A stretch of 64,000 nucleotides of DNA from Tubiluchus corallicola. Taxonomy: Eukaryota > Priapulida > Priapulimorpha > Priapulimorphida > Tubiluchidae. Of the stretch, positions 1-11,300 are shown in pieces. The stretch's first letter is position 1; each line of letters opens with the position of its first letter. The position numbers and the translations under genes are program-made. The DNA lies in NCBI GenBank assembly GCA_030141605.1, contig JAQGDQ010000242.1, positions 62,001 through 126,000 of the forward strand. Reading direction: 5' to 3'. A model generated the notes under the pieces. It was not told the origin of the DNA and ran no database searches. It saw only the letters and a program-made list of their open reading frames with translations.

Positions 1-93
1 CTGCGTGCGTGTTAATTAGGTGTTAGGCTAATTGTTGCTATAAGTAGCTCTGATTGATAGTGTGCTATGAGGTGGAGCAGTGTATGACAAGTT

Positions 94-169
94 GGACCAG
101 TAGCTCAAAAGATATAGCATATGTCGGGTAAGCAGCAGGTTCTAGGTTCGAATCCTGGTTGGTTCACCA
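94..169 (+). pseudogene. tRNA-like pseudogene with encoded CCA, in an intron
   Basis: The ends form a seven-pair acceptor stem: GGACCAG at 94-100 pairs with TTGGTTC at 159-165, counting G-T pairs. A discriminator A (166) and CCA (167-169) follow. The T arm at 142-158 is intact, with a TTCGAAT loop matching the B box. The D stem has only three good pairs and the anticodon arm is poor, so this is probably not a working tRNA. Eukaryotic tRNA genes normally lack CCA, so an encoded CCA points to a reverse-transcribed mature tRNA or a tRNA-derived retroposon. It lies just upstream of the GPAT exon acceptor. Confidence 0.5.
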
Positions 170-246
170 TTTTCAGTGCCTTTTTCAGTTAATTAACTGT
201 CAGCTTTCAATTAATTAATTTCAATCAAAATTTATTGATTTTTCAG

Positions 247-1494
247 ATATTACTAAAGATTTTTGAATATGGACGAAATAAAATACGTAAAGCTGAAAAA
301 GCCAAAAGGAAAGAACGTATTTGTTCGGTCAGTTATGGACAGGATAGTGATGACGACACTTTAGACGTCATTCTCAGGGAATCTAAATTGTCTATAGAAG
401 GAACAAACATTCCTAAGAGTAGGTCATTCGAAACACTGCGTGATGAATTTAACCTTTTGGACCCTGCAGAGTTTTGCAAGTTAGGAGTGGAGGCCATCAT
501 AGATGACGAAGTTACAAAGTGCTTTGATACTGAAGAACTTAGATCGTGGAATCTTCTTACTAGGACTAATGCAAATTATCAATATATAAGTCTAAGATTG
601 AGCATGATATGGATAATAGGCTTCTTTTTCAGATATTTTTTCTTGTTGCCATTGCGTCTAATGCTAGCAGTGATTGGTACTTGTTGGATGCTTATAGCTA
701 CAGCCTTTATTGGACTGTTTCAAGAAGGACCCCGCAAAAGATGGCTGAATGAGAAAGCTAGCCTTACCGCATATAGGATATTGTCTCGTTCTTTTTCAGC
801 TACAATAACTTATCATGATGAGCAATACAAAGCTTTACCTGGCGGAATATGCGTTGCAAACCACACTTCCCCTTTCGACGTTGTGATTCTCTCTTGCAAT
901 AACAGCTATGCTATGGTTGGCCAGAATCATAATGGATTTTTCGGGCTCTTTCAAAAAGCGATGTCAAGGGCATCAAATTCCCACATTTGGTTTGATCGTT
1001 CAAAAGCCAAAGACCGAAATTATGTGCTCGAACGATTAAAAGAAAACATCGGAGATCCAACTAAAATGCCAATCCTGATATTTCCGGAAGGAACTTGCAT
1101 AAATAACACATCAGTTATGATGTTTAAAAAAGGCAGCTTTGAAGCAGCAACTACAGTCTTTCCAGCAGCGATAAAATACGATCCAAGATTTGGTGATCCA
1201 TTTTGGAACAGTAGTAAGCAAGGTATGATAGAATATATAATAATGATGATGACAAGTTGGGCCATTGTGTGTGATGTCTGGTTTTTGCCACCTATGCATA
1301 GAGAAGAGCAAGAAAGTGCGGCAGATTTTGCCAATAGAGTTAAAGGTGCAATTGCAAGAAAAGGCGGTTTAGTTGACTTGGTCTGGGACGGACAGTTAAA
1401 AAGAATAAAAGTGAAAGATTCTTGGAAAGCAGATCAGCAGTTGTTATATAGCCAGAGACTTAAGACTGACAGCCACAGAATTAAAACCGACTGA
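247..1494 (+). CDS. GPAT4: Glycerol-3-phosphate acyltransferase 3/4, last coding exon (415 codons plus stop)
   Basis: This is a membrane enzyme of the endoplasmic reticulum that acylates glycerol-3-phosphate, the first step of triacylglycerol and phospholipid synthesis. The exon begins after the acceptor TTTTTCAG at 246; its first residues (LLKIF) match the family just after the N-terminal membrane segment, so the 5' exons lie outside the window. A hydrophobic region (about exon residues 115-157) is followed by the acyltransferase motifs NHTSPFD (about 205-211), a glycerol-phosphate site around FDRSKAKDR and the block FPEGTCINN. The C-terminal part (CDVWFLPPM, GGLVDLVWDG) is GPAT3/4-specific and separates it from LPCAT and AGPAT1/2. 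The whole region is one exon, whereas the human gene is split many times, which suggests intron loss. Invertebrates may have a single pre-duplication GPAT3/4 gene, so the symbol is approximate. Confidence 0.93.
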   Translation: MLLKIFEYGRNKIRKAEKAKRKERICSVSYGQDSDDDTLDVILRESKLSIEGTNIPKSRSFETLRDEFNLLDPAEFCKLGVEAIIDDEVTKCFDTEELRSWNLLTRTNANYQYISLRLSMIWIIGFFFRYFFLLPLRLMLAVIGTCWMLIATAFIGLFQEGPRKRWLNEKASLTAYRILSRSFSATITYHDEQYKALPGGICVANHTSPFDVVILSCNNSYAMVGQNHNGFFGLFQKAMSRASNSHIWFDRSKAKDRNYVLERLKENIGDPTKMPILIFPEGTCINNTSVMMFKKGSFEAATTVFPAAIKYDPRFGDPFWNSSKQGMIEYIIMMMTSWAIVCDVWFLPPMHREEQESAADFANRVKGAIARKGGLVDLVWDGQLKRIKVKDSWKADQQLLYSQRLKTDSHRIKTD

Positions 1495-2727
1495 CTCACA
1501 ATTAGATTTCTCCAGCACATGAGATTTTTTAATTTTAATTTGCATTGTAATTGAAAATGCAAGTTAAAATCCGTATGGTTATTATGTGTATGATTACAAT
1601 AACTATAATTACGTGTGGTTGTTATATGTCAACATGCAAGCATATTGCTTACAGTATTAATGTATAGAAGTTGCCAAGAAGTGTTTTTGCCATTTTATAA
1701 TGATATCAATTAGCAAAAACCAAAGTAGCTTGTGTGCTGTTTTTGATACGCAATGTACCATGAGGAATGTTAGGAAGAACTCTCGATAAATAGTCTGATA
1801 TCAGCTCTACTTTCTAGAAATGGAAGTATTAACCTGACTCAAACTAGCATAATAGATATTAGGCCTTGTAGTTGTATAGGCCTACTTTGTTTTCTTGTCG
1901 ATAGTAACTAGACACCATATTTGTCAATAGCTTTCACGTTTTTATCAATTATTGGTAGATACAGCAATAGAAACTTTAAGCTGCCCATGTAGTTAAATTG
2001 CACATGTTGTTGTAAATTTTTTCAAGTGGACAGAGAATGATAATCTTTTTGTGTCACATTTTTATAACGAGATTGCTTTACAATGATTATCATCCAGAAA
2101 TTACTGTACTTATTTACTTTGCCAAGAAAGTTATGCTTTCATTGTTGTTTGTTTGCCTGTTAGTTTACTAACACTTCACTGATTTATGTTTCTTTTTTTG
2201 TATCTGCTAATATGTGATATAAAAGTCTCACAACTCTCGGGAAAAACTCCCCAGCAATGTCTCTTGCAATTTAGAACATTCTTTAACCTTGCTTGAAATG
2301 CCTAAAATTAATGTTGACCGAGTTGAAATGCTCATTTGACGACCAGTTTTTGTTTAGTTTAGTAGATATTTTATTTTCGCGCAACTTATTACTGAATTGT
2401 ATAAAAGTATATTGCATACGTTGCTATTGATGCACACTGAATGCTCAACGAAGTTTTTTCCATTTGCCATTTACACACATTTGTCACTCATCAATAAGAT
2501 CTGAAATGCTTTTCTTTAGTAACTTATATCCTGTGTTATTAAATTTTTATACATTCCACATTTGTTGTTCTGTTTGTACATGTATATCTCTTATGTGCTT
2601 TTGTTATATTTAATATTATTTTACGAGTGTTATCGCCCTTTTTTGCTAAAATAGTGTGAAAATCTTTAAATTATTATATGGGCCAGTAAAGTACATGCAG
2701 TAATGTAAACTGTTAGCAAAAATGTTA

Positions 2728-2733
2728 AATAAA
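2728..2733 (+). terminator. Poly(A) signal, probably of the GPAT gene
   Basis: AATAAA about 1.23 kb after the GPAT stop, followed by a T-rich run (TTCTTTTGTCTGTCTT) typical of a downstream element. It is the first canonical hexamer in this position; earlier cleavage cannot be excluded. Confidence 0.5.
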
Positions 2734-3060
2734 TTCTTTTGTCTGTCTTAACCTTTATGCAAGTATAGTGTATTTAATTGTTCAAACAGCGGTTAAATTA
2801 ATATTGATGAATGGGATTTAGAACTTGCAAAAGTGTTGTGCAAAAATGGACTGACTTTGTCAGTGTGACTTTTCATTGCATTAGCCAGTTACAGTAACCG
2901 ACCTATGATGTAGGTGTTGCTGTGAAATTCAGGCTCTTGTCATGCAGTTACTAGGGTGGAAAAATGGATACATTTGTTTCCCTCAATCTGCTATTTCACT
3001 AAGCTGCACTAAACTGTGTGAAGAAATTAGTAGTACAGCACCCATTGTTGCTCGCGCTGA

Positions 3061-3070
3061 TATAAAAGGG
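3061..3070 (+). promoter_or_regulatory. TATA-like box upstream of AIFM1
   Basis: TATAAAAGGG, a strong TATA match, 600 bp before the AIFM1 start codon. The distance implies a long leader or a leader intron, for which there is a possible acceptor at 3638. It could be chance in such AT-rich DNA. Confidence 0.2.
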
Positions 3071-3668
3071 TTTTAGGCACCGGACGGATTGATGAAATAT
3101 TCCAGTGTTTCCAATACTGCTATACCATTTTATATGATGGCCATGACTGTAGCATAACAGCACTCAGTAATTAATTGTTATTTTGTTCCGTACCATTCTA
3201 ATGTAAGTTCTAGTCAGCATCATCATTAATAATAATTTTTTACATCTTTTATACACAATGAGCAGGCAGAATTCTAAAATTACAGAAATCTTCCTTAAGG
3301 CAGGCAAACACAACAATTAATTTTGCAAAAGCTAGACACTCTTGTGCCAATAGCTTCAATGTCAGACCACGTCAGTGTAAATTCTTGTTTTCTTCAATAT
3401 AATTCTTGTTAATGCAGTGAAAATTTTTATGCAATAAATTGAAATTGTACTGAAAGTGAATGTAATCAAGATCGTTACTTTTGCAAGCGACGAGCACGAT
3501 GCCGATGATCAAAAGCCGCTTGTTGAGTGTTTTATTATAAAATATCTAGATTAAAAATTTATTGTTGTCTTTTATGATTGTGGCTGGCTGGTCTATTTAA
3601 AGTGTTCATGTTTTATCAAATTCAGTAGCTTTGTTCAGTTGACGGCTATTTTTGGATATAAAAAAAGT

Positions 3669-5597
3669 ATGTTACAAATACACATGGCAGCAGTTAGTCA
3701 GATTTTACGTTCCCCAGGGCGTGCATCGATTTTTCTGCAGAATAGGGTTTCATTTTTGCGGAAATATTGTAATGTGCCACAAAAGCGACCAGGTGTTACT
3801 TTGAATGATATGCCTGTGCCAAAAGCAAATTGGCATGCAGTTTACACTCAGAAGCAGATGAAATACAATTTACAATTAATAGGTTCGCTTGCTGTCTTTG
3901 GTGCAACATTAACCTATATTTGGAAAAATGAAATTATATATTTGAATTCAGCTCCACCAATGACAAATCCTCCAGTCTGGGAAAAGGGTGTAGTCACTGC
4001 TAGAGATGTTGAAGAACCTTCAGAAGTTTCTGCCACTGAGGCTCCTGACTTGGCGACTTCAACTCAACAATCAGAAAAGGTTGCACAGGAAAGTAGTGCC
4101 ACACCAGTTGTATCTGCACCAGATTCAGCAAACTTAACTGACATACCAGCATATGCAGAATATCTTCTAATAGGAGCTGGAACGGCTTCATTTGCTGCAT
4201 TTCGTGCCATCAAGTCTGCAAATCCTAAAGCAAAAGTGCTAGTAGTCGGTGATGAACCCTACTATCCATACATGCGACCACCTCTCTCCAAAGAGTTATG
4301 GTTTAGCGACGATCCTGCAGCGCCTCAAAAACTCAGGTTTAAACAATGGAACGGTAAAGAAAGAAGCCTATTTTTTGAACCGGATGCATTTTATTGTGAA
4401 CCAAGGAATTTGCCTCTTCAAGAAGATGGAGGTGTTGCTGTTGTTCGTGGAAAGAAAGTTGTTCGTATCGATGTGTACAAGAAAAAAGTTATACTGGACA
4501 ACAATTTCGAAATTACTTATGATAAACTTCTTGTAGCTACTGGTGGAAAGCCACGGAACCTTAAGATTGTGGCAAGAGCGCCAGACAACGTGAAGCAAAA
4601 AGTTACATTATTTAGAGGCATTGATGACTACAGATCTTTGGACAAAATTACTAAGGCATCAAAGACGATAGCAATAATTGGTGGCGGCTTTCTTGGTAGT
4701 GAATTAGCTTGTGCACTTGGCAAACAAGGGCATGATAAAAGTTTAAAAATTGTGCAAATTTTTCCAGAGTCGGGTAATATGGGAAAAATTTTGCCAGATT
4801 ACCTGAGCTCATGGACAATGGAAAAAGTTAGAAAGGAAGGTGTGGAAGTGATGCCTGACACAGTCTTGAGAGGCGTAAAGCTAAGTGAAAACGGACAGGT
4901 TTGCTTGCGGTTGAATAAAAATAGAGAAGTGATAGCTGACCATTTGGTTATTGCTGTTGGCATAGAACCCAATGTGGAACTTGGAGTATCATCTGGGCTG
5001 GAGGTTGATCAAACACATGGAGGTTTCAAAGTTAATGCAGAGTTAGAAGCTAGGTCTAATGTATGGGTGGCTGGTGATGCAGCTTGCTTTTACGACATTA
5101 AACTTGGTAGAAGGCGGGTAGAACATCATGACCATGCTGTGGTCAGTGGGCGACTTGCAGGAGAAAACATGACCGGTGCGAGAAAACCATATTGGCACCA
5201 GTCTATGTTTTGGTCTGATCTTGGTCCAGATGTTGGATATGAAGCCATAGGAATTGTAGATTCGTTGTTACCGACTGTTGGTGTTTTTGCCAAGGCGACG
5301 GATAAAGACACTCCTAGAGGTGCTGTTGAAGCCAGCGGTGAAGCAGTACGATCGGAATCAGAAGAACACGCAAAACCAATAAAACCGGCTCAGAATTTAC
5401 CAGACTTACCAAAAGAAGGTGAAGATTACGGGAAAGGTGTGATATTTTATATGAAGGACAAAACTGTAGTTGGCATTGTGCTATGGAACGTATTTAATCG
5501 AATGCCTATTGCGAGAAGAATATTGAAAGAAGGAAAAGAGCAAGAAGATCTTGGCGAATTGGCAAAACTGTTTAACCTCCATGCTGACGATGATTGA
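3669..5597 (+). CDS. AIFM1: Apoptosis-inducing factor 1, mitochondrial (642 aa, intronless)
   Basis: FAD- and NADH-dependent oxidoreductase of the mitochondrial intermembrane space, needed for respiratory-chain biogenesis (through CHCHD4) and released in caspase-independent death. The N-terminus is basic and hydroxylated like a mitochondrial presequence, with a membrane segment at about residues 68-85. The FAD-binding fold starts with [12 protein letters not shown] (about 166-177), followed by the family signature [17 protein letters not shown]. The NADH site is [16 protein letters not shown] (about 336-351). The second FAD motif [22 protein letters not shown] and the AIF-specific C-terminal domain ([13 protein letters not shown]) end in HADDD. 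Human AIFM1 has 613 residues and 16 exons; here everything is in one exon. The first in-frame ATG (3669) is chosen; the ATG at 3684 is an alternative. The two dinucleotide sites and C-terminal domain are intact, so it is not a decayed retrocopy. Confidence 0.95.
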   Translation: MLQIHMAAVSQILRSPGRASIFLQNRVSFLRKYCNVPQKRPGVTLNDMPVPKANWHAVYTQKQMKYNLQLIGSLAVFGATLTYIWKNEIIYLNSAPPMTNPPVWEKGVVTARDVEEPSEVSATEAPDLATSTQQSEKVAQESSATPVVSAPDSANLTDIPAYAEYLLIGAGTASFAAFRAIKSANPKAKVLVVGDEPYYPYMRPPLSKELWFSDDPAAPQKLRFKQWNGKERSLFFEPDAFYCEPRNLPLQEDGGVAVVRGKKVVRIDVYKKKVILDNNFEITYDKLLVATGGKPRNLKIVARAPDNVKQKVTLFRGIDDYRSLDKITKASKTIAIIGGGFLGSELACALGKQGHDKSLKIVQIFPESGNMGKILPDYLSSWTMEKVRKEGVEVMPDTVLRGVKLSENGQVCLRLNKNREVIADHLVIAVGIEPNVELGVSSGLEVDQTHGGFKVNAELEARSNVWVAGDAACFYDIKLGRRRVEHHDHAVVSGRLAGENMTGARKPYWHQSMFWSDLGPDVGYEAIGIVDSLLPTVGVFAKATDKDTPRGAVEASGEAVRSESEEHAKPIKPAQNLPDLPKEGEDYGKGVIFYMKDKTVVGIVLWNVFNRMPIARRILKEGKEQEDLGELAKLFNLHADDD

Positions 5598-6440
5598 TGA
5601 TAAATTAAAATGTATAGAAATTATTTTATGATTTGTTAATACAAGTTAAAAACTCAAACATTCTATGATGCTAGTGATTGGATTGTGTGCTGATCAACTT
5701 CCTGTTGTTGCTCGACAGTTAATTATCCTATGATTGTTAAACTACTACATCTATTACTTGCAGTGACTGCAATATGTTTATAGCTAACCATGTACTGCCC
5801 GGGGTGCTAACTGTATAAAGATTATTTTTTAATTAGTGGATGTTTGAAAGTTAAAATTATGGAGAGTTAAAATTGCATCACTATGTACTTACCAGTTTTA
5901 CTGAAAATTATCGTAACAAACTTCGTTGACCGTGTCTTGAATTTGCCGTCGATTTTTCTCAAGTTTGAAATTAGTTGAAAAATTAAAATGGTTTACAACT
6001 AGATACCTGGTACACAATAAGTGTTTGTGTGTGAATTAAACCAACTTGTTAATGTTTCCTATAGTCATTTTGTTATTTATATAATTGTTGGTCTCTAGAT
6101 GACCAGCTGTTTGTTTATTGTTCATGTGTCATCTAAGTAAGATTATCAGCAGTACATTTACCAAGTTGGGTGTTGCATCAATTTTTGCTATTCGTTTCTG
6201 AAAATTTTTTGGCTAAAGCCATGTCGAAGCATTTTTACTGTTTTTGTAGCGTATTATAGGCAGCCTCATCATTCTGTAGAATTTCACGAGGTGAATTCTC
6301 AACTTTTTTGCATACTGTATTTGTATTCCAATTTAAAAGTTACACATAGCTGTTTTGAGAAAGAAATTTAGAGGACTGAAAGCAGTTATTGTGTGGACAG
6401 ATAAGTGAAAAAGAAACTAAAGCAACTGAAGAAATCTAAT

Positions 6441-6446
6441 AATAAA
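6441..6446 (+). terminator. Candidate AIFM1 poly(A) signal
   Basis: AATAAA 844 bp beyond the AIFM1 stop, with a TTTTATTAAT tract immediately downstream. It is paired with an opposite-strand hexamer 4 bp away. Confidence 0.5.
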
Positions 6447-6450
6447 GTAT

Positions 6451-6456
6451 TTTATT
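6451..6456 (-). terminator. Candidate dystrophin poly(A) signal
   Basis: TTTATT on the plus strand reads AATAAA on the minus strand, about 1.7 kb past the dystrophin stop. It faces the AIFM1 hexamer, so the two transcripts would overlap by only tens of bases. Confidence 0.5.
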
Positions 6457-8168
6457 AATCAAATATATAAAACCTAATAATCCAGCATAATTCTTAATAT
6501 TATCATGAATTGACTATGATTTTAGTTTTGATTACAAAAGTACCATAAACAAACATGTTAGAATTCAAAATCAGCACAGCTTAAAACAGAGGCAAATATT
6601 ACTTGATTCAGTGTTATTGTTTAATTAGGACTACACATTGTTCTAACTGGCATTATAATGTACATAAAACAACCTGACCAAATTTATTTCACCTATAAAT
6701 ACAAGTACACAATTACAACGGACACGTATAGACAGCATAGTCATAGAAAATACAACCTGTTTTGCATACAACCTATGTGATGTGGTTTCACTACTGGCAA
6801 TCCTTAAACATTTCGGGTTACAAATCGTGTAGAAATGTAAAAACTTAGGTAATAACAGAGTAAAAATATGGACCAGAATAATTAAATTATAGTAACTGGC
6901 AGGGATACACAAATCCTAAATCTTAAGAAATAAAAATGTTGCTAAAGAAAGAGTTCTGAATGATTGTACTTTAGGTATTAAAACTTCAAAATGGAGCATG
7001 ACAAACACGGTAGCAAATGCTACGAAATTAAAAGAAAGGACCACAGCCCATTGATACGAAATTGGGGAAAATGTTGCACTTGCATTTTAGATACTCACAA
7101 CCAATAAATGTGAACATTTGTTTTGTTAAAATACGTACAGTAAAAAAGCTATAGGCAAAATAAAAATTACAGTCATCACTAAACAGTCACAAGACGTCGT
7201 AATAAAACAATGATAAAACTGTTTAATACAACAATGAATGTTACAACAAAAAACAAAAGTATCACACGAGTGTAACTTATACGAATAAACGGACAATACA
7301 ACACTAGCATCTAACGGTCTAACACCTTTTCTTTAGTAAGTCATCTAAGCATCAGTTATCGTATAATTAGAGCCGACTTAGCACCTTGAACATGTGAACA
7401 AATGTTGCTAATGATACAAAGACTGCAGAACCAAACAACTCGTTGCAGCCGTTTTAAGAAATTCGCATATTCAAAGCTATACCGCGTTTTTATATTATCA
7501 AGACTTGAAAACCAGCAAAATAAGTGTTTAAAGTGGTGAGATGGAAGACAAATTAATACTGCAGAATAGTGGCACTTCTTTTACCCTTCCCCCTTCCCGC
7601 GCTTCATGTTAAGCAAAATGACGAATGACACAAGTTTGTGCTTGATGACAAAATGTGTAAAAAAATTTCAATGTCACAACCATTCAGGATGTTAAGAAAA
7701 TGTCAAGCCTTCCTTGTAATCACAGAAGTTAAAATGGCTATAACAGCAATAAGAAGAAGAACTTTAGTTACCGAGTAAAATGTTTTTCAGTCGCAAGCTT
7801 TTCATTCTTGAATAACAACACTGCTTTTGTATTTGAAGCTCCAAAAAGAAACTTGTAAAAAAATAAAATACTGACCTTAAAAACGGTTTACTTACAAAGG
7901 CCAATTTACATTAATCTTGTCACAGTAGACCTTTCTACCGTCACAAGACATTTAAAATCTGCAAAACTATGAAGTTACAAAGAAAATCTTACAGGAGACA
8001 TGAAAGTACAGCTATATTTTAGCTTTCGTTTGAGGATGAACGTGTAACACAGGAGTCTAGAACAAAGATGAGAGAAGCTTTAACGGATACGGCACTCCCA
8101 GCTACTTCGATTGAACATTTGACAGAGTTGCAAAACTACATAAACATATCTCCCTGGCTAATATGCAC

Positions 8169-8314
8169 TCATTTATGTACTGAAGCGGAGTGTATGGCAG
8201 CTTCTTCATCGGAAGGCGTACGTTCATCATCGGTCATGACAGTAACCAGAGTGCCTACAGCTTTACCTACGTGTCCTGCCTCCTTGAAAAGTTCACCGAC
8301 ATTTTTTGAGCCAC
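8169..8314 (-). CDS. DMD: Dystrophin last coding exon (stop TGA at 8171-8169)
   Basis: Acceptor TTTTTCTTAG before 8314; the exon starts with two bases completing a Gly codon. It encodes [20 protein letters not shown], then [10 protein letters not shown] and a short acidic tail ending SVHK. This matches the 31-residue C-terminus that vertebrate dystrophin makes when exon 78 is skipped (NVGSLFHMADDLGRAM...), not the usual hydrophilic C-terminus of full-length muscle dystrophin. Confidence 0.9.
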
Positions 8315-11300
8315 CTAAGAAAAACAAAGAGCCATTACAAAAATCAAATTGTTTTGTTTTTACTGTAGCGATGTGCAGCATTTTAAAGGAAAATACACAA
8401 AGGTTAGTAGAAACATTAGCGAGGTCCCGCAAAATGTCTGGGATGAAAATCGATTAGACTTAATTTAAACAGGTCATTGCTGTTGTTAACGTCTTCGGTA
8501 TGTTAATATTGACTGCAGCAACACCAATATGAGTATTGCAACAGCTTGAATGTGCTTAAAGAATAATTTCATAGGCTGCTAGAATAAAGATAAAGGTAGT
8601 AACAATGAAGGCTTGCGTTTTTCAGTAATACGCTACTGCACTATTTATACCGATTTTTGGCTTCCCGTGACACAAATACCCAGTAAAGTATCAATAGGAA
8701 AATGCACACAGGAAGCCAATTTTGGCTTTAGTAGATGCAAGGCAGTATCAACAACATTGAATTAACACAATGAGTTCTAGGATGCATCAACAACTATTGA
8801 TTTTTTGAGTGAGACACCATTTGGAAAACAATCCCCATTTACATTGTTAATTACCTAAAACCTATGGAAAGTTGGGTTCATCCAAGGATGGTTTCACTTG
8901 AGACAGTGTTCTGGTAAAATGCATTATTGTTTTTAAAGGACGGCTTGTTGTACCACAAAATGATAATAATGAATTAGTCATGTGAGAAATTTGAAGTGTC
9001 AAATTAGCCATAGAACAAGTTAGTCACGCTTACCTTTCCTATCTTGCTGACCTAGATGATCTTCAAATTCTTGTAACATTTCATCTAATTGACTATCCTC
9101 TCTACTTCTATCTAACGAGTTTGTACCTGGAAAATTTAGAATTTCTTAATGATGTGGCTATCGGTAATATTTTCAGTGTTATTAACAACAAGTAAATAAA
9201 GACGTGATCAAACTACATGCACTCAACGTGTGACATTACTATAGCATTTGACGTGGAAATGGAATGCTACATCCTCAGATTTAGAATAAGGGCTTCTGAT
9301 TATCTTAGAATTCCCCTTTCATTTCGAATTTAAACGTGTTTTGTCAATCTCTCGTCTGAATGCTGATGTCACTGCATTTTACATTCCTTCAAAACTGTCT
9401 AGTTTTGAAGGCAATATTATTTACTGGACATTGATTATGTTTGTTGATTCAATTTATTTGTTAATGTTTCAATTCACACAAGAGTTAATGTGTCTTAGCG
9501 TAAAATGTCAAAAAGCACGAGTTAACTCAAACCTGTCAAACCTGTCAAATTAGAATTTCTGTTCTAATAAATAAAACATGCCATGTTAACATGTAAAGAC
9601 AAATGACTCATCAACAAATGTTCATACCATTCATGTGAGCGGAAGCTGTACTAGAAACTGACGCAGTGGTGGAACGGTGATACCGGGCATCCCCGCTAGC
9701 CACGCTCGACGCTGGTGTGATGTACGGAGAGTTGCGGCTGCTTATGTTTAAGCTTGTGTCAGCTCCTTTCTGCTGCTGGTAATTAGAATAATCATGTTAG
9801 GTAACACTTCTTAAATGCAACTTAAACGTGACAGAAATCTGTTTACAACACTACTACTAAATACAAAAATGATTACTTGGAGAAAAGCAATGAAAAACTA
9901 CCTTGAACGGCATTGTGCAAAGCTAATAAAAAATTCACTTATTTGTAGGTTTGACAAATATAATTTCTTGTCTTTTCTAAATATATAGTGGCTACGTTTC
10001 CACCTTCAAACAATGCTGACCTTGTGTTTAATAAAATCAAAACTAGATTTCACTAGCATTATTACTTAAAGATGGTTACATAAATGAACAGGAGTCTCCA
10101 TACAGTAATAGTTACCTCTTCTGCCAGCAGCTGGCGAAGCCGATGCAGCTGTGCTTCTAACTGTCGATTGTGGTCCTCGAGTATCTGCATTCTAGCCTCC
10201 AGACGACCTTTGTGTTGCCTCAACAGTCGGGCCTCGGCCACCATGTCTGCATCTTTACCAGTTGGCTGTGAGTCTCCATCTAAAACGTTGTGAGTGAAAT
10301 CTTGGGGCTTTCGAGACTTTAACCGATCGTATTCTGCTTGAAGTTGCCTAGAAAATCAAACTTTATGATTATTTCTTAACCCAGAATCTTTACTGACAAC
10401 ATTTCAATGTTGACGAACCTGTTTATTACTCAGAGCAAATGCTAGAAATTTCAAATTATACGCCGACAGTTTAGCAATAATATGATTCCAGCGACTTCCA
10501 CTTGTAAGTACTGTTTTTAGAATAAGCTGCCACTGCGCACCAAAGACGAATGTCAGGCAAATGGCACTAAAGAGTTCACACAAAATTGTTTCTTTTTTTA
10601 GATCCCACACTAGTCAATGATGCACTATAACTTAGCAGTCCACACTACAGGTATGTACACTCAAACCGAGCTATAATGCCCTCCCCCTTTTATAATGCCA
10701 GCCTTGCTTAATGCCCAAATTTTTGGTAAAACAAGTATCTATATGTGCACAAACATGTATGTGTTAATGCAACTCATTATAATGCCAAACTCGTTTAATG
10801 CCAATTTTTTTTTGGAGTCCCAAAATAAGCGGTCTCAAGAGGTTTGACAGTTTTATGTACGCTAGCTTAAACGTTTATGTGCCACTCTATGATGACACCA
10901 GTTGCTCACGTGTATTCACTCAATTCACTCATGCTCATGCATATACCAACTTTTATGCCAAAGTATATGTTACAGGTTACAAGTACATGATAGGGCTCTA
11001 CACAAACAGAAAATCTCAAGTGATCACGTTAGGAAGAAACTTTTAAATTACAAAGTGTTGTGCTACACACAAAAAAATTAAGTACTGCCATTAAAATGAG
11101 TTTCAAAATAGCTTATTGTCATTAATAGAATTCACAGATGCGGTTCGCATCTGTAGCGTGTTACGACATGCTACAAAAATGCACAAAGAATGTAACTCAC
11201 CGATTTTCCTGCTCCAGTTCCTTTATCATTTGTTCCATTTCTTGCTGCTGTTCGGCATCTATCGCCTGCATGATCTGCGCTGGGCTCCGTGGCTGAAACA

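Larger units (their letters stand above)
1495..3668. other. GPAT 3'UTR and GPAT-AIFM1 intergenic region
   Basis: AT-rich sequence without a credible gene. The first about 1.25 kb is probably GPAT 3'UTR, ending near the AATAAA at 2728-2733. The remainder should hold the AIFM1 promoter. An AG acceptor (CAG at 3636-3638) lies 30 bp before the AIFM1 start, so a 5'UTR intron or a trans-splice site is possible. Confidence 0.5.
5598..8168. other. Convergent 3' region of AIFM1 and dystrophin
   Basis: No coding potential found. About 840 bp after the AIFM1 stop the two genes' poly(A) signals face each other (6441-6456). The interval 6457-8168 would then be a dystrophin 3'UTR of about 1.7 kb. Confidence 0.6.

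Noticed and set aside
235-246. Start of the GPAT frame at TTG 235
   Set aside because: These four codons are intron ending in TTTTTCAG; the exon begins at 247.
3639-3668. Upstream extension of AIFM1 from a TTG
   Set aside because: TTG start is implausible; the preceding CAG looks like a splice acceptor, and the ATG at 3669 gives a proper mitochondrial presequence.
8068-8457. 129-codon plus-strand ORF
   Set aside because: It is the antisense of the last dystrophin exon, whose protein match and splice site are clear.
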